From Desulfobacca acetoxidans (GTDB lineage: Bacteria > Desulfobacterota > Desulfobaccia > Desulfobaccales > 0-14-0-80-60-11), in the NCBI GenBank assembly GCA_022736495.1, contig DZCR01000147.1, positions 1 through 7,711 of the forward strand: a stretch of DNA of 7,711 bases, in the 5' to 3' direction. The notes under the pieces were generated by a model, which did no database searches, was not told the origin of the DNA, and was given only the letters and a program-made list of their open reading frames with translations. Positions 1 to 6,677 of this stretch are shown here, piece after piece; the first letter of the stretch is position 1; every line of letters starts with the position of its first letter. A program made the position numbers and the translations under genes.

Positions 1-90
1 GCCAAGTCTGGACTTGATGAACAGGCAGGATTTGTCGTCATTGCCGCCAGATAGCAAGCACGGATCGGCAAGGGCCGTCAACTCAATCAC
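1..90 (-). CDS. Unidentified gene, 5' end only, overlapping aroA stop
   Basis: Reading leftward, a GTG at 90-88 overlaps the aroA TGA stop (89-87) as GTGA. The frame then stays open for 30 codons to the window edge and begins VIELTALADPCLLSGGNDDK, with GTG to be read as Met. The same kind of 4-base overlap joins aroD to aroE, so a translationally coupled further gene is plausible. No family can be recognised from 30 residues, and no clear Shine-Dalgarno sequence precedes the GTG. Thirty open codons can occur by chance, so this is a candidate. By context it could be another aromatic-pathway gene, but the sequence does not show that. Confidence 0.4.
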   Translation of the reverse strand, partial: MIELTALADPCLLSGGNDDKSCLFIKSRLG

Positions 91-1388
91 GCAAGCAGGC
101 TGAATCGCTCCCAAAAATCAGGAAAAGATTTGGCGACACAGCCCTCGTTGCTGATCTGCACCCCGGCCACCTTCAAACCGGCCACCGCAAAGCTCATCGC
201 CATCCGATGATCCTTATAGGTTTCAATGACAGCGCCATGCAGGCTGGCCCCACCGTCCCCATAAATTATCATGCTATCTTGTCGCTCTTCCACCTTGGCA
301 CCCATTCTGGTCAATTCGGTGACCACCGCGTTTAAGCGATCGCACTCCTTGATCCGCAGGTGGGCAATATTATTGATAACCGTCTTGCCATGGGCAAAGG
401 CCGCGACCACTGCCAGGGTCGGCACCACATCCGGCATATCTCCCATATCCACGGTAATCCCTTCCAGGCGTTGGCGGCCACAGACCGTAATTCCACCGCC
501 CTCCCTACTGATTTCACAGCCCATACGGGCCAACAGCGGCACCAATCCGGCATCCCCCTGCAAAGAGGGGACTGGCACATTGCTTACCGTCACCCGACCA
601 GCGGTTATCGCCGCTGCCGCCCAGAAATACGAGGCATTAGAGGCATCACCTTCAATCTGATATTCCATGGCCCGGTAACAGCCCTGGGGGATTACGAAGT
701 GGTTAAAATCTTGATTGCAATCAACCTCAATACCAAAATCGGCCATAACGGAGAGGGTCATGGCTACATAGGGCTTTGACAGGACCTCTCCCGTGACCCG
801 CAAAGTGGCAGGGTGCACGGCATAGGGAGCAACCAGCAGGAGCGAGGAAAGATACTGACTGCTCTTACCCTCCGGCAGAATGGTCTCGCCACCCGCAAGA
901 CCATGACTGTTTATGACAAGCGGCGGGCAGCCGGTTCCGGCGGTTGAACGGATATCCACTCCCCACCCGCGAAGGGCCGTAATCAATGGCCCAATGGGCC
1001 GCTCCCGCATCCGCTCTTCACCATCAATGATAAATTCACCATGACCCAAGGCCGCAACCGAAGTCAGAAATCGGGTGGCCGTCCCATTATTGCCAAGGTA
1101 GATTACTCCAGAGGGGGTGGCAATCCGGCCGCCATTGCCCTCCACCTGCCAGGCATCGCTATGGATTTCACCTCTTGAGCCCTGCGAATCGACCTCTCTA
1201 CCGACGGAAATCCCCATCTGCCCGAGGGCCTTGGCTGTATAGTCTGTATCTTCACTGGTCAAGGGCCCGATGAGACGACTTCGCCCCTGGGCAAGGGCTG
1301 CGGCGATGAGCACCCTTTGCGTCAAACTCTTGGAGCCGGGCACCGCAATGGTGGCGTCAATACGTGTTACGGTCGCTATCTCTTTCAT
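87..1388 (-). CDS. aroA: 3-phosphoshikimate 1-carboxyvinyltransferase (EPSP synthase)
   Basis: This cytoplasmic enzyme transfers the enolpyruvyl group of PEP to shikimate-3-phosphate, the sixth step of the shikimate pathway. With the chosen start it has 433 residues, a normal length. Visible landmarks are PGSK with K20, S21 and R25 (shikimate-3-phosphate and PEP contacts), the LGNNGTATR loop at 98-106, SSQ at 176-178, the catalytic Asp in MPDVVPT (D320), KECDR with E348, DHRMAMSF at 393-400, and K420 near the C-terminus. These match the two-domain EPSPS fold. I chose the ATG at 1388 because MKEIATVTRIDATIAVPGSK is a typical N-terminus and AGAGAAG-like purines (AAAAGAGAAGTG) precede it. A TTG at 1430 overlapping the aroE stop (TTGA) would add 14 residues and cannot be excluded. 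The gap to aroE is 38 bases. The loop differs from the E. coli GNAGTAMRP form: Asn replaces Ala, Thr replaces Met and Phe replaces Pro. Confidence 0.97.
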   Translation of the reverse strand: MKEIATVTRIDATIAVPGSKSLTQRVLIAAALAQGRSRLIGPLTSEDTDYTAKALGQMGISVGREVDSQGSRGEIHSDAWQVEGNGGRIATPSGVIYLGNNGTATRFLTSVAALGHGEFIIDGEERMRERPIGPLITALRGWGVDIRSTAGTGCPPLVINSHGLAGGETILPEGKSSQYLSSLLLVAPYAVHPATLRVTGEVLSKPYVAMTLSVMADFGIEVDCNQDFNHFVIPQGCYRAMEYQIEGDASNASYFWAAAAITAGRVTVSNVPVPSLQGDAGLVPLLARMGCEISREGGGITVCGRQRLEGITVDMGDMPDVVPTLAVVAAFAHGKTVINNIAHLRIKECDRLNAVVTELTRMGAKVEERQDSMIIYGDGGASLHGAVIETYKDHRMAMSFAVAGLKVAGVQISNEGCVAKSFPDFWERFSLLA

Positions 1389-1426
1389 CACTTCTCTTTT
1401 GCCTGTCCGTTTGCAAATTTCAGATG

Positions 1427-2281
1427 TCAATTTTCAACTATCGACATCACATTTCCGGTTGCCTGATACAATGCCTGACGCATCAACGCCACCGGGGCCG
1501 TTTTTCCAGTCCAGAGCTCAAACTGCGCCACCCCTTGATACAGCAACATCTCCAACCCATTGATCACCTGACATCCTGCCGCCCGGGCCTCCCTGAGCAA
1601 TACTGTCTCCAACGGGGCATAAACAATATCCATCACCAGGGGAAAGTGAGCGAGAACAACAGCGGCAACAGGACTCACCCCGCTCTCAGGCTGCATCCCC
1701 ACCGAAGTGGCATTGACCAGCACCTCGGCGCGCAAGTTATCCACGTCATCCAGTGAGTGCCAGGGGCAATCCAGATCCGTGGCCAACGCCTGCCCCCGGG
1801 ATTCAGTACGACTACAGACCACCACCCGCGCCCCGGCCTGGCGCAGTCCAAAGCCAATAGCCCGGGCCGATCCGCCGGCGCCCAGAATAACCACCCGCGC
1901 CCCGGCCAGAGACACCTTTTCAGACAAGGCCCGATTGGCGCCCAGCCAATCACTGTTGCTGCCGCAAAGATGTTTATGACCATCGACATCCTTGATCACC
2001 AGGGTGTTCACCGCCCCGATCTGCCGCGCCAGATCATCAAGCTCATCCAGCAGCGGAATGATCGCCTCTTTATACGGGATAGTCACACTCGCACCCCGCA
2101 CCCCCAATCCCTTTAACCCCGTGACCCCGGCCTTGAGATCAACCACCGGAAACGGCATATATACACAATTTTCGCCCAGTTCCGCAAATGCCGCGTTATG
2201 CATAGCCGGGCTGAGAGAGTGGCGCACCGGATTGCCGATAATCCCGTAGAGTGCAGTCTGCCCGTTGATATGCGTGGTCAT
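1427..2281 (-). CDS. aroE: Shikimate dehydrogenase (NADP+)
   Basis: The enzyme reduces 3-dehydroshikimate to shikimate with NADPH in the cytoplasm, directly after the AroD step. Its 284 residues are near the usual length. The N-terminal substrate domain has GNPVRHSLSPAMHN (S22 and S24 bind shikimate), the catalytic Lys in TIPYKE (K71), N92 and the catalytic Asp in SNSDWLG (D111). The Rossmann half has GAGGSAR at 134-140, SRT at 157-159 with R158 probably contacting the NADP 2'-phosphate, NATSVGM at 190-196, YAP at 221-223 and GLEMLLYQG at 242-250 with Q253. Two motif positions are slightly off the usual form: NSD for NTD and SRT for NRT. The ATG at 2281 overlaps the aroD stop as ATGA, so translation is probably coupled. 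Confidence 0.97.
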   Translation of the reverse strand: MTTHINGQTALYGIIGNPVRHSLSPAMHNAAFAELGENCVYMPFPVVDLKAGVTGLKGLGVRGASVTIPYKEAIIPLLDELDDLARQIGAVNTLVIKDVDGHKHLCGSNSDWLGANRALSEKVSLAGARVVILGAGGSARAIGFGLRQAGARVVVCSRTESRGQALATDLDCPWHSLDDVDNLRAEVLVNATSVGMQPESGVSPVAAVVLAHFPLVMDIVYAPLETVLLREARAAGCQVINGLEMLLYQGVAQFELWTGKTAPVALMRQALYQATGNVMSIVEN

Positions 2282-2988
2282 CTGCGGCGAGTCTCCGTTT
2301 CATTGGTCATCAGGGACTCTATCTGGCGCAAAACGGCAGCCGAGAGCTGGCCCGGCGCCGTCGCCTCTCCCTCGCTTGCTGCGCAATAGGTCATATAACC
2401 GCCAAGCTCTACAGTGGCCAGACGGCTGATAACCCCAGGTCGGCCCATGCAAAAGGCAATGAGCGGGATGTCCATGCGGGCGGCCTCTTCCTGGAGCATG
2501 AGCAGTCGCAGAACATCATGATAATCATGGGCCATGGTCACAATTTTGGCAATGTGCGCTCCCTTATCCTGGATCATGGCCAGCCTCCCAACCAGCTCGG
2601 CCTTGGTCGGGGTCTCCAGAAAATTATGCCAGGAGAGGATCAGGCGACAGGCCGAATCCGGTCCCGCACCTATCGCATCCAGCAGGAGCGTATGCGAATC
2701 GCTATGGGCTTTGAGTTCGAGATCAACATAGTGGGCCCCCAGTTCAACAGCCTTGACAAGCGGAGCGATCCGCGCCTCTTCCTCGCCGCCATAGCCCCCA
2801 CCCTCCCAGATCGGACGATTGGTAAAAAGCAGGGGCTGGCTGATTTGTTCAAAAAAAGGGGCTACCTCGATTTCCTGTAAACTATCAAGGCGAATCTCAA
2901 TCACATCTGCCAAGGAGCCGATACCCTTTGCCAAAGTCACCGCCTCGTCTACAGTTTTCCGGGCAATGGAGACACAGACGCGGTGCAT
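2278..2988 (-). CDS. aroD: Type I 3-dehydroquinate dehydratase
   Basis: This class I, Schiff-base-forming enzyme dehydrates 3-dehydroquinate to 3-dehydroshikimate, which AroE then uses. The longest version, from an ATG at 3006, has 242 residues, and numbering here follows it. EIRLD at 37-41 supplies the Glu and Arg that bind substrate, DLE at 95-97 follows, SWHNF holds the catalytic His (H127), AKIVTMA holds the Schiff-base Lys (K154), MGRPGVISR ends in substrate-binding R195, and ATAPGQ at 215-220 closes the site, with Thr where the Salmonella enzyme has Ser232. The barrel is full length for the family. The ATG at 2988 (MHRVCVSIA) is preferred because AGAAG lies 5 bases upstream. The ATG at 3006 adds MKKEEN and has no visible Shine-Dalgarno. 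The stop overlaps aroE by 4 bases. Confidence 0.95.
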   Translation of the reverse strand: MHRVCVSIARKTVDEAVTLAKGIGSLADVIEIRLDSLQEIEVAPFFEQISQPLLFTNRPIWEGGGYGGEEEARIAPLVKAVELGAHYVDLELKAHSDSHTLLLDAIGAGPDSACRLILSWHNFLETPTKAELVGRLAMIQDKGAHIAKIVTMAHDYHDVLRLLMLQEEAARMDIPLIAFCMGRPGVISRLATVELGGYMTYCAASEGEATAPGQLSAAVLRQIESLMTNETETRRR

Positions 2989-3054
2989 GTTTTCTTCTTT
3001 TTTCATTGTTTAAGGGCGCTACCGGATATTTTCAACGGTCATTACTGCCAAGAA

Positions 3055-3339
3055 TTATTTTTTTGATGATCCTGATGATCCCGATGATTCTAAAGGGCGG
3101 TTATTGACAAGGCGAATAGCCACCCCGACAAGCAGAGAGACAAGGGCCAGGTCGTCAAGCTGACCTAAGCCCAAAATCCAGTCCGGTACCAGATCAAAAG
3201 GTGAAAGAAGGTATAAGATTGCCGTAAGCAGGATGCCTTTCACCATCCACGGGGTGTCAGGATGCATAAAGAGACGTCCATAGGAAACGACCTTGGCCAC
3301 AAGAGATGATGACGGCTGACGGGAAGACGCGGTCTTCAT
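3055..3339 (-). CDS. DUF1232 (YkvA-like) small membrane protein
   Basis: This is a 94-residue protein of unknown function. It carries the DUF1232 hallmark YLLSPFDLVPDWI at 43-55, followed by LGQLDD at 58-63. Two hydrophobic stretches, roughly 33-48 and 63-78, suggest a small hairpin-type inner-membrane protein with the acidic LDD between or at the edge of the segments. The C-terminus is a Ser/Gly tail (86-92) followed by two Lys, encoded by a 9-base repeat. The start at 3339 is well supported by AGGAAG five bases upstream, which begins at the pyrD stop. It lies 9 bases after pyrD and 48 bases before the long aroD start, so it is probably cotranscribed. Family members occur in many bacteria without an assigned biochemical role, and a link to pyrimidine or aromatic synthesis is only positional. 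Confidence 0.88.
   Translation of the reverse strand: MKTASSRQPSSSLVAKVVSYGRLFMHPDTPWMVKGILLTAILYLLSPFDLVPDWILGLGQLDDLALVSLLVGVAIRLVNNRPLESSGSSGSSKK
3061..3090 (-). repeat. 9-base tandem repeat encoding Ser/Gly tail
   Basis: On the plus strand, GATGATCCT, GATGATCCC and GATGATTC follow one another from 3065, next to a run of seven T (3058-3064). On the coding strand this gives the Ser-Ser-Gly repeats and final Lys-Lys of the DUF1232 protein. The repeat unit is a multiple of three, so copy-number changes would keep the reading frame. Homopolymer and repeat together make this a likely hypervariable tail. Confidence 0.7.
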
Positions 3340-3344
3340 ATCAA

Positions 3345-3350
3345 CTTCCT
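3345..3350 (-). promoter_or_regulatory. Shine-Dalgarno site of the DUF1232 gene
   Basis: AGGAAG on the minus strand lies 5 bases before the ATG at 3339 and shares its first bases with the pyrD TAG stop. The position favours re-initiation by ribosomes finishing pyrD and fixes the DUF1232 start. Confidence 0.75.
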
Positions 3351-4290
3351 ACCCTACCCGCAAAGCGCCAATCAATTCACGAACAGCACCCAGCTTCTGC
3401 TCTCTGACATACGCACCAATCCCCTCAAGCACGTCTTCGCTGGCCCGGGGATTGACAAAATTAGCCGTTCCCACCTGCACAGCGCTCGCCCCGGCCAACA
3501 TAAATTCCAGGGCATCCTCGGCGGTTGCGATCCCGCCGATTCCGATAATGGGTATCGAGATCGCCTTGGCGACCTGATAGACCATACGCAGGGCCACCGG
3601 CTTGATCGCAGGCCCGGACAGGCCTCCAATGATATTGGCAAGTTGCGGACGGCGGGAGCCAATATCAATGGCCATGCCGATCAAGGTATTGATCAGGGAC
3701 ACGGCATCCGCGCCAGCCTCCTCCACTGCCTTGGCCACTACTGTAATATCGGTGACATTGGGAGAGAGTTTCACGATCACCGGCATTTGACAACTTTGTT
3801 TGACCGCTGCGGTCACGGCCGCTGCCATTTGGGGATCTGTTCCAAAGGCCACCCCGCCTTTCTTGACGTTGGGGCAGGAGATATTCACCTCGATAGCGGC
3901 AACACCGGAAACAGGAGCTAAACGCTCGGCAATCTGCCGGTACTCATCAAGCGAATCGCCAAGGATATTGACGACAACCGGAACCCCCAGGGCTGACAAA
4001 TAAGGCATCTTCTCATGAATAAACCTCTCAACGCCAACATTTTCCAGCCCAATGGCATTGAGCATGCCGCAAGCGGTCTCAACCACTCGTGGTGGCGGAT
4101 TGCCTGCGCGCGGGGCCAAAGAGATCCCTTTGACCACTACCGCCCCAAGACGGCGCAGATCCACAAAATCTTCAAACTCACGCGCGTAACCAAAGGTTCC
4201 GGAGGCAGTCATCACTGGATTCTGAAGCTCCAGGCTGCCAATGGCCACCCGCAGGTCAACCTCATCTCGCCGCACCCCTACAGGCTCCAT
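3349..4290 (-). CDS. pyrD: Dihydroorotate dehydrogenase, class 1B catalytic subunit
   Basis: The FMN-containing catalytic subunit oxidises dihydroorotate to orotate, the fourth step of pyrimidine synthesis. Its 313 residues form a typical class 1 TIM barrel. ASGTFGYA at 29-36 and VVKGIS at 52-57 with K54 form the FMN and orotate site. N78 sits in [11 protein letters not shown], and NISCPN at 136-141 holds the catalytic base C139. The base being Cys rather than Ser marks class 1, and the adjacent pyrK marks 1B. K174 is in [18 protein letters not shown] spans 222-231, and GIGGI (250-254) and VQVGTA (271-276) bind the FMN phosphate. The start at 4290 is supported by GGGAG five bases upstream, inside the pyrK coding end. 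pyrK and pyrD overlap by 13 bases, as expected for equimolar subunits of a heterotetramer. Confidence 0.97.
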   Translation of the reverse strand: MEPVGVRRDEVDLRVAIGSLELQNPVMTASGTFGYAREFEDFVDLRRLGAVVVKGISLAPRAGNPPPRVVETACGMLNAIGLENVGVERFIHEKMPYLSALGVPVVVNILGDSLDEYRQIAERLAPVSGVAAIEVNISCPNVKKGGVAFGTDPQMAAAVTAAVKQSCQMPVIVKLSPNVTDITVVAKAVEEAGADAVSLINTLIGMAIDIGSRRPQLANIIGGLSGPAIKPVALRMVYQVAKAISIPIIGIGGIATAEDALEFMLAGASAVQVGTANFVNPRASEDVLEGIGAYVREQKLGAVRELIGALRVG

Positions 4291-5078
4291 AGCAACTCCC
4301 TCGATGCAAAGACCGGCCCATCGGAACAGGCATGCTTATACCCGCCCTCTTTTACAGGCACGGCGCAACCCAGACAGGCTCCCATCCCGCAGGCCATAGC
4401 CGTTTCCACCGAGACCTGACAAGCCATGTTCTCTTTTTGGCAAAAATGATGAATTGCGGCCATCATCGGCCGGGGGCCACAGGTGTAAACCTCGCACTCG
4501 GCTCCCAGATTTAATTTCCTGAGGACATCAGTCACCAGACCATGGTAACCCATGGAGCCATCATCGGTAGCCGCTAACACCTCTACACCTAAATTCTGAA
4601 AATCAAGAACCAGGGGCTCAAGCTCCTCACGGTTACGGGCGCCAAGAATGACCCTTGGCATTACACTGGGGCCAGTGCCACAAGAGGCTTGCTGGATAAA
4701 ACGAGAGGCAAGGAAGTAGAGGGGGGCAATGCCCAACCCACCACCAACCAGACAAGCCTTTCGTGGATCGCCCATGCTAAAACCATTGCCCAAAGGCCCA
4801 AGAACCGACAACTTTTCCCCAACTTTCAGATGGGCAAGCAGCTCAGTCCCTCGCCCTACAACCTTGAACAGGAGCTGTAACAAGCCATCACGAGTGGCAT
4901 GATGGATGGAAAGAGGGCGCCGCAACAAGGGATCATTATTGTCTCCAATCCTCACCATTACAAATTGTCCTGGTTGTGCCGCTGGTGCAATGTCGGGGGC
5001 CATCAGCGTTATCCTGACTATCCCTGGGGCCACAAGTTCTGTGCGGACAACATCAACTTTTTTCTGGAATTGAGACAT
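4278..5078 (-). CDS. pyrK: Dihydroorotate dehydrogenase electron transfer subunit
   Basis: This FAD and [2Fe-2S] subunit moves electrons from the FMN of PyrD to NAD+. Counting from the chosen Met (266 residues), RRPLSI at 53-58 binds [11 protein letters not shown] at 112-119 binds the nicotinamide nucleotide, CGPRPM lies at 200-205, and the iron-sulfur cluster ligands are C230, C235, C238 and C251 in the pattern CGMGAC-x2-C then C after 12 residues. All four cysteines are present, so the cluster should assemble. The frame is open upstream to a TTG at 5147, adding 23 residues (beginning with Glu-Cys-Leu-Trp) that do not look like PyrK. The ATG at 5078 ([11 protein letters not shown]) fits the family, although no Shine-Dalgarno is visible before it. 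It is the first gene of the pyr-aro cluster and diverges from pilD. Confidence 0.96.
   Translation of the reverse strand: MSQFQKKVDVVRTELVAPGIVRITLMAPDIAPAAQPGQFVMVRIGDNNDPLLRRPLSIHHATRDGLLQLLFKVVGRGTELLAHLKVGEKLSVLGPLGNGFSMGDPRKACLVGGGLGIAPLYFLASRFIQQASCGTGPSVMPRVILGARNREELEPLVLDFQNLGVEVLAATDDGSMGYHGLVTDVLRKLNLGAECEVYTCGPRPMMAAIHHFCQKENMACQVSVETAMACGMGACLGCAVPVKEGGYKHACSDGPVFASRELLWSL
4296..4300 (-). promoter_or_regulatory. Shine-Dalgarno site of pyrD
   Basis: GGGAG on the minus strand, part of GAGGGAG, lies 5 bases before the pyrD ATG and within the last codons of pyrK. It supports the 4290 start and translational coupling between the two subunits. Confidence 0.7.
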
Positions 5079-5170
5079 AATAAACGATATGATGTGAGGA
5101 TAACCCAAGGAAATTTGATAAAAAATTCCAATCCATAGACACTCCAAGCCCGCACATACTCAACTACGCC
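5079..5170. promoter_or_regulatory. Divergent promoter region between pyrK and pilD
   Basis: These 92 bases must hold the promoters of both pilD (plus) and the pyr-aro cluster (minus). It is AT-rich at 5111-5128. For pilD, TTGATA at 5115-5120 is a 5/6 match to a sigma-70 -35 box, but no good -10 lies at the right distance. On the minus strand TTGGAG at 5142-5147 with AT-rich sequence about 17 bases on is only a weak match. No attenuator hairpin or riboswitch-like structure is visible, and neither gene has a recognisable Shine-Dalgarno sequence. Confidence 0.45.
5109..5129. promoter_or_regulatory. Imperfect inverted repeat, possible operator
   Basis: GGAAATTT (5109-5116) and AAAATTCC (5122-5129) are inverted copies with one mismatch in eight, separated by five bases. 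The 21-base element lies in the divergent region and overlaps the TTGATA box, so a dimeric regulator could act here on either gene. AT-rich sequence gives such repeats by chance fairly often, so this is tentative. Confidence 0.25.
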
Positions 5171-5959
5171 ATGGAATCCTTACCTCTTGTTTTCTTCTTC
5201 GCCCTGCTCCTGGGGGCCATTGTCGGCAGTTTTCTCAATGTCGTCATCCTTCGACTCCCTTCAGAGGATGAATCCATCGTCTTTCCCGCCTCACACTGCC
5301 CACGATGTCAAAATACCCTCTCCTGGTATGAGAATATTCCCGTCATCAGCTTTCTGGCTCTTCGCGGCCGTTGCCGCCATTGTCACGCAAGAATATCTCT
5401 GCAATACCCAATCGTCGAGCTTTGCATGGCCTTGCTGTCAGTTGCCCTTGTCCACCGCTTTGGCCTCAGCGTTACCAGCGTCGGCTATTTTGTCTTCTGT
5501 GCCGCCTTGCTGGTCATTATCTGGATTGATATAGAGCACCAGATCATCCCCGATGTTATCAGTCTGCCGGGAATCCTCTTGGGATTCATCTTTTCCCTGA
5601 TAAGCCCTCACCTGACATGGCAGGACTCACTTATCGGCCTGTTGATCGGGGGCGGCGTCCTCTACGCCATCGCCTTGCTGTATTACCTGTGGAAAAAACA
5701 GGAAGGGATGGGCGGAGGCGACATCAAACTGCTGGCCATGATCGGAGCCTTTCTGGGCTGGCAGGCCTTACCTTTTGTCATTTTTGCCAGCTCTCTCACC
5801 GGCGCCACGATTGGCGTCATCGCCATGATCAAACAAGGAAAAGGAGGAAAAACCCGCATCCCCTTTGGTCCTTTTCTCTCCCTTGCCGCCTTAGCCTATC
5901 TCTTTTTTCCGGAACAGGTTGACCGTCTATACCAGTTTTATCTCCACGGAACCCCCTGA
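5171..5959 (+). CDS. pilD: Type IV prepilin leader peptidase / N-methyltransferase
   Basis: This inner-membrane aspartic peptidase (family A24A) cleaves the leader of type IV pilins and type II secretion pseudopilins and N-methylates the new N-terminus. The 262 residues show both halves. The N-terminal methylation domain has GSFLNVVILRLP at 19-30, a zinc-type pair CPRC (C43, C46) and CRHC (C68, C71), and WYENIPVIS. The peptidase half has the first catalytic Asp in WIDIEHQIIPD (D120) and the second in GMGGGDIK (D184), then IPFGPFL at 230-236. About seven or eight hydrophobic segments fill the rest. The ATG at 5171 gives the standard start, MESLPLVFFFALLLG, but has no Shine-Dalgarno sequence. 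It stands alone on the plus strand with no pilin gene adjacent, so its substrates must be encoded elsewhere. Confidence 0.96.
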   Translation: MESLPLVFFFALLLGAIVGSFLNVVILRLPSEDESIVFPASHCPRCQNTLSWYENIPVISFLALRGRCRHCHARISLQYPIVELCMALLSVALVHRFGLSVTSVGYFVFCAALLVIIWIDIEHQIIPDVISLPGILLGFIFSLISPHLTWQDSLIGLLIGGGVLYAIALLYYLWKKQEGMGGGDIKLLAMIGAFLGWQALPFVIFASSLTGATIGVIAMIKQGKGGKTRIPFGPFLSLAALAYLFFPEQVDRLYQFYLHGTP

Positions 5960-5981
5960 ACAATCACGACTGCTCGCGCGC

Positions 5982-6677
5982 TCACCCCTCCTCTTTTTCC
6001 TCGCTCCGCACCGGAGTAGGGAAACGAGGCAGATCAAGAGAATCCCCCGCCTGGATATTACGGCCTAATTCAATCCCTACATTGCGGCTATCCACCACCT
6101 GTTGCCGACTATGCCCATATTTGGGATAAAAACGGCGAAACCAGGAGCTTCCTGCCTCAGGTGCTTTACCAGCAAGTTTCAGAAAAACCCCGATCGTCCG
6201 CCAAGGCTCTGGGGTGGGATGGGAAAAAACTACAGGAGGGGCGACGCTGGCACCGCAACCTCTGAGCAACCCTTTAAGTCCAAGATAATGAACGCGCCAA
6301 TACCCCCGACACGAAATAAAGGGAAGGACAGTCTTGCTGGCAAACAAAGACTTCCCGTCTCGATCGATAAGCGAAAGCACTGGGCCGCTGGGATTATACG
6401 ACCAGGTTGGCCCGGCAAGGATAACAAGATCCCAGGGTTCAAAACAGACGGGGCTCAGAGGCTGTACAGGGTAACGTTTCCGAAGAAAGGTCTGTACCAT
6501 CATTATCACGGTGGCACTGATAGTCCCAATGGGAAACCGAAGTTCAGAAACCGGACTTAATTGCTCCCAATGGATCTCCAGATCGCTTTCTTGAAGCCCT
6601 TCGATCAGACCATTGAGGAGGTTTCGAGTCTGACTGCTGAAGGAATAAGAAATTATGAGAATTCGCTTTTTTTTCAA
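5982..6677 (-). CDS. Flavodoxin-fold protein, uncharacterised (DarA-like)
   Basis: The protein begins KKKRILIISYSFSSQTRN, a beta strand and phosphate-binding loop like flavodoxins, and has WDLVILAGPTWSYNPSG about 80 residues later, the second FMN-contacting loop with a Trp. PFISCRGYW and a Gly/Cys-rich helix follow. The layout resembles the flavodoxin-like proteins annotated as DarA or dialkylresorcinol condensing enzyme, but I see no basis for that reaction. No membrane segments are evident, and the C-terminal 70 residues are rich in charge and Pro. The ATG at 6803 touches the dsrP terminator T-run and would add 42 residues unlike any flavodoxin N-terminus. A TTG at 6677, preceded by GTGGA, gives 231 residues starting at the first strand, and GTG at 6689 is the alternative. 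It follows dsrP on the same strand and converges on pilD. Confidence 0.75.
   Translation of the reverse strand: MKKKRILIISYSFSSQTRNLLNGLIEGLQESDLEIHWEQLSPVSELRFPIGTISATVIMMVQTFLRKRYPVQPLSPVCFEPWDLVILAGPTWSYNPSGPVLSLIDRDGKSLFASKTVLPFISCRGYWRVHYLGLKGLLRGCGASVAPPVVFSHPTPEPWRTIGVFLKLAGKAPEAGSSWFRRFYPKYGHSRQQVVDSRNVGIELGRNIQAGDSLDLPRFPTPVRSEEKEEG

Noticed and set aside
271..779. Plus-strand open frames of about 130-140 codons within aroA
   Set aside because: They lie antisense to a well-conserved enzyme, have no domain resemblance and no ribosome site, and are shadow frames.
3643..4419. Plus-strand frames opposite pyrD and pyrK
   Set aside because: Composition is typical of antisense reading of a conserved gene, and pyrD and pyrK motifs are intact on the minus strand.
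5079..5147. N-terminal extension of PyrK from a TTG at 5147
   Set aside because: The 23 extra residues do not resemble the family and lie in the divergent promoter region; the ATG at 5078 fits homologues better.
5617..5922. Arg/His-rich 101-codon plus-strand frame inside pilD
   Set aside because: It overlaps the peptidase half in another frame, with an unnatural amino-acid composition.
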